Positions 5,180 to 7,035 of a DNA stretch of 7,035 nucleotides are shown in pieces. The notes below the pieces were generated by a model. It was not told the DNA's origin. It saw only the letters and a list, made by a program, of their open reading frames with translations, and did not search any database. The position numbers and the translations under genes are program-made. Position 1 is the stretch's first letter; every line of letters starts with the position of its first letter. Source of the stretch: an uncultured Oscillospiraceae bacterium (GTDB lineage: Bacteria > Bacillota > Clostridia > Oscillospirales > Oscillospiraceae); contig CALWWH010000063.1 of NCBI GenBank assembly GCA_944385195.1, positions 1-7,035 on the forward strand, written 5' to 3'.

Positions 5180-6342
5180 GAAAAATTAGCAACAAAGCAA
5201 GCAAAATCGTCGCCATCTTTATGGTCATCGTGCTTTGTATTTCGGGAACCGCTTTTGCTCAAACTTCAATTCAGCCAATCGAGATGATTTCTTGTGCGGA
5301 ACTTGCCGTCAATTCGCTGCCCACTCCTGAAGCAGCAAAAGAATACGCGCAGCAAAATATCTCGCGCTTCTTGAGTGCCGCTGTGGAACGTGGCGAAAAA
5401 ACGGCCACTGAGATCAATTCCATGTATATGGGAAATCCCTTTACTCTCTACAACCCCGACACAGGTAATAGTGTGTACTATTTTCCTGTATTTGATGGTA
5501 GTGTAGTCTATAAGACGTTGCGTGTTTACTATGCAAATAATCGTTACAATGGCATTCTCTCTGAAATGCTCGTTGAAGTATTGAATACATACATGGGTTC
5601 TGCAAGCGCTGATTCCCCTGTATCCTTCGTTGTGTCTGGCGATTATTTGTATGCCGTGAATGGCGCAGAGCACACCGAAGTCTATTGTTTTGAAACTGGT
5701 ATCGGTGAAGCTAATCCTACTACAACTACTTTGACCATCAACGAAGAGGCAACAGAGCTTGTGAACTGTGCAGATGTTTTGTGCACAGTTGAATACCACG
5801 CTGCTGATGTTTCACTTGTAGCCGTAAATAATTATCCAAACTACTACTATATCGATGTAGATGATTACATCACCGAACAGCAAGGTCGGTTACCATGGTG
5901 TTCTGCGTATGTTGCTGCGTTTCTTGTAAGAGTAAGAACAGAACAGGTAAACGGACTGACTGCAAGCGATGTTATGGCAGTCTGTTATCCAAACGAAACT
6001 GTAGCTCAACGGCAGAGTCATGCGCTTGAGAATTCAAAGACAACACAGTTCTACAGAAATCTGGGATATAGTGTCGATTTTTCAATGTATTCTAGACTTA
6101 CAGAATCTGAGACTGTAGCTGAGTTGATTGCCGATCGTCCCATTCACCTCTTTACTGCAGAATCAAATGCCAGCGGAAACAATCATTGCATTGCAATGGT
6201 TGGCTATAGTTTCAATTTGAATATCTGGCATGTATGGAATCCTTGGAAAATTTTTACTCAGGACATGGATATGGATACAATTACACTTGATGCAGGAAAT
6301 GGATATTACTTTGAGTGGTTTGGGCAGTGGGTTGTACAATAG
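5176..6342 (+). CDS. Secreted papain-like cysteine protease, staphopain (C47)-like, as a pre-pro-enzyme
   Basis: The 388-residue product has a Sec signal peptide (basic MRKISNKASK, hydrophobic core 11-24, probable cleavage after AFA at 28) and a pro-region of about 195 residues. The C-terminal catalytic domain (about 226-388) carries Q236-GRLPW-C242-SAY, H337 in NNHCIAMVGY and N355 in WHVWNPW. These match the oxyanion Gln, nucleophile Cys, His and Asn of clan CA proteases. The Gln-to-Cys spacing of 6, Cys-to-His of 95 and WNPW motif resemble staphopains, as I remember that family. All catalytic residues are present, so an active enzyme is expected outside the cell; its substrate is unknown. 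The pro-region (PFTLYN, YYFPVFDGSVVYKTLRVYY) probably keeps it inactive or helps folding. It overlaps the lipoprotein gene by 4 bp. Staphopains are paired with a cytoplasmic inhibitor gene downstream; none is seen here before the IS element. Confidence 0.87.
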   Translation: MRKISNKASKIVAIFMVIVLCISGTAFAQTSIQPIEMISCAELAVNSLPTPEAAKEYAQQNISRFLSAAVERGEKTATEINSMYMGNPFTLYNPDTGNSVYYFPVFDGSVVYKTLRVYYANNRYNGILSEMLVEVLNTYMGSASADSPVSFVVSGDYLYAVNGAEHTEVYCFETGIGEANPTTTTLTINEEATELVNCADVLCTVEYHAADVSLVAVNNYPNYYYIDVDDYITEQQGRLPWCSAYVAAFLVRVRTEQVNGLTASDVMAVCYPNETVAQRQSHALENSKTTQFYRNLGYSVDFSMYSRLTESETVAELIADRPIHLFTAESNASGNNHCIAMVGYSFNLNIWHVWNPWKIFTQDMDMDTITLDAGNGYYFEWFGQWVVQ

Positions 6343-6364
6343 TTTTTAAAAAAACAAAGGGTCA

Positions 6365-6422
6365 GGTAGAATAAATTTCGCAAAAATAAAATCAGACATG
6401 GTTTGCAGATCTCTGGTAGAAT
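6365..6422 (+). repeat. Pair of direct GGTAGAAT repeats at the IS left end
   Basis: GGTAGAATAAATTT at 6365-6378 and GGTAGAATGAAGTT at 6415-6428 match at 12 of 14 positions and lie 50 bp apart. The outer copy lies at the presumed IS tip, the inner copy forms the -10 box of the transposase promoter. They could be two transposase binding sites, so that transposase could repress its own gene. Confidence 0.6.
6393..6422 (+). promoter_or_regulatory. Predicted transposase promoter inside the IS left end
   Basis: CAGACA (6393-6398, four of six matches), an 18-nt spacer and TAGAAT (6417-6422) preceded by TGG form an extended -10 promoter. The start would be near 6429, so its transcript lacks the left arm (6395-6406) of the inverted repeat that covers the start codon. 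Confidence 0.5.
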
Positions 6423-6466
6423 GAAGTTGCGACACACCATTCTGAAAGGAGAGAGCAAACCATGTC
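6395..6466 (+). promoter_or_regulatory. Inverted repeat able to hide the transposase start codon
   Basis: GACATGGTTTGC (6395-6406) is the perfect reverse complement of GCAAACCATGTC (6455-6466), which contains the transposase ATG at 6462-6464. A further CTCT/AGAG pairing (6411-6414 with 6450-6453) would take in part of the AAAGGAGAG ribosome binding site. RNA reading in from outside the IS would fold and be poorly translated. Confidence 0.65.
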
Positions 6467-7035
6467 CGAGAAGAACGAGGAAATAATCAAGGGGCAGCTC
6501 AAGGAGCTGGTGCGAGGCAGCGTAGAGGAAACGCTCAACGAGCTGCTGGAGGCCGAAGCGGAGAAACTAACCCAGGCGGCTCGGTATGAGCGCAATGAGC
6601 AGCGCCAGGGCTACCGCAGCGGCCACTACAACCGCAACCTCACTACCACTTCCGGGGATGTTACCCTCAAGGTGCCTAAGCTCAAGGGAATCTCCTTTGA
6701 GACGGCTATTATTGAGCGGTATCGCCGCCGGGAGAGCAGTGTGGAAGAGGCTCTTATTGAAATGTACCTGGCAGGCGTGTCCGTCCGGCGTGTGGAGGAC
6801 ATCACCGAGGCCCTGTGGGGCAGCAAGGTCTCTCCTTCCACCATCAGTGAACTGAATAAGAAAGCGTATGTCCATATTGAAGATTGGCGGAACCGTCCTC
6901 TGCAAGGTGGGCGGTATCCGTATGTCTATGTGGATGGGATTTACCTGCGCCGCAACTGGGGCGGGGAGTTTGAAAATGTAGCCATTCTTGTGGCAATTGC
7001 GGTCAATGAGGATGGATATCGTGAGGTTCTGGGCG
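6462..7035 (+). CDS. IS256-family (Mutator type) transposase, first 191 residues (runs off the right edge)
   Basis: From ATG 6462 the frame is open to the window end. The product starts MSEKNEEIIKGQLKELVRGS and has an N-terminal DNA-binding region with RNEQRQGYRSGHYNRNLTTTSGDVTLKVPKLKG (44-76), then EALIEMYLAGVSVRRVEDITEALWG (96-120) and the start of the DDE catalytic core, YPYVYVDGIYLRRNWGGEFENVA. D158 is the first catalytic Asp. IS256-family enzymes are about 400 residues, so roughly half, including the other Asp and the Glu, lies outside. AAAGGAGAG at 6446-6454 precedes the ATG by 7 nt. No frameshift or stop is visible, so the copy may be intact. Confidence 0.93.
   Translation, partial: MSEKNEEIIKGQLKELVRGSVEETLNELLEAEAEKLTQAARYERNEQRQGYRSGHYNRNLTTTSGDVTLKVPKLKGISFETAIIERYRRRESSVEEALIEMYLAGVSVRRVEDITEALWGSKVSPSTISELNKKAYVHIEDWRNRPLQGGRYPYVYVDGIYLRRNWGGEFENVAILVAIAVNEDGYREVLG

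Larger units (their letters stand above)
4449..6358. other. Putative acquired segment between the broken DUF554 gene and the IS element
   Basis: The left limit is where DUF554 similarity stops; the right limit is the start of the IS256-type leader. The segment is clearly poorer in G+C than its surroundings (28% and 35% in two hand-counted 60-base lines, against 60% in ahcY). Both genes in it begin with GTG, unlike the ATG starts nearby, and encode exported proteins. Exact edges and the donor are unknown. No integrase or attachment-site repeat is visible. A weak TTGCCA (4465-4470) with TTAGAT (4489-4494) could be a promoter for the pair, but the match is poor. Confidence 0.5.
6359..7035 (+). 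mobile_element. IS256-family insertion sequence, left part only
   Basis: A transposase gene of the IS256/Mutator type with its leader runs off the right edge. The left terminus should lie just before GGGTCAGGTAGAAT, about 6359-6361, soon after the protease stop and an A/T-rich run. The right inverted repeat and target duplication are outside the window, so the exact tip is not proven. The element is more GC-rich than the segment it borders. Confidence 0.8.

Noticed and set aside
5266..5799. 177-codon open frame on the minus strand inside the protease gene
   Set aside because: The sense strand encodes a clear pre-pro-enzyme over the same bases; the antisense product has no recognisable domain or ribosome binding site I could support.
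6343..6358. Terminator after the protease gene at TTTTTAAAAAAA
   Set aside because: It is only an A/T palindrome without a GC stem or loop; read-through into the IS seems likely.
6567..6905. 112-codon minus-strand frame inside the transposase
   Set aside because: It is antisense to conserved transposase motifs and only reflects base composition.

Overview
The window reads as a chromosomal segment of a fairly GC-rich low-GC-type Gram-positive anaerobe (Bacillota, probably Clostridia, Oscillospiraceae-like). The grounds are AGGAGG-type ribosome binding sites, classical sigma-A style promoters, a Tex homologue, a short archaeal/Thermotoga-type adenosylhomocysteinase, a DUF554 membrane protein and a Gram-positive type lipoprotein. 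This placement is inference; no rRNA or other marker gene is present.

Core part, 1-4448. The 5' part of tex (RNA-binding transcription accessory protein) runs leftward off the window. Facing away from it is a PfkB-family sugar-phosphate kinase gene (688-1557). The two genes share a 106-bp divergent control region whose two predicted -35 boxes lie on top of each other. Next come a metallo-beta-lactamase-fold hydrolase (1641-2528) with its own promoter and a strong intrinsic terminator, then ahcY (2632-3876), whose predicted promoter starts inside the T-tract of that terminator. A DUF554 membrane protein gene follows ahcY after 5 bp and is probably co-transcribed with it. Its family-like sequence stops abruptly at about 4448.

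Accessory part, about 4449-6358. From here the DNA is visibly richer in A+T: hand counts of two 60-base lines gave 28% and 35% GC, against 60% in an ahcY line. It holds a two-gene unit with GTG starts and 4-bp GTGA overlaps: a 205-residue lipoprotein with two LPxGY-containing repeats, and a 388-residue secreted cysteine protease of the staphopain (papain-like, C47) type with signal peptide, pro-region and a full Gln/Cys/His/Asn set. I read this as an acquired surface or secreted module in which the lipoprotein may hold, chaperone or inhibit the protease.

Mobile part, about 6359-7035. The left end of an IS256-family insertion sequence runs off the right edge. Its leader has a directly repeated GGTAGAAT motif, an extended -10 promoter, and a 12-bp perfect inverted repeat that would bury the transposase start codon only in transcripts that enter from outside the element.

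No rRNA, tRNA, CRISPR array or riboswitch was seen. No gene-free stretch exceeds 300 bases; all four intergenic gaps are 83-119 bp.
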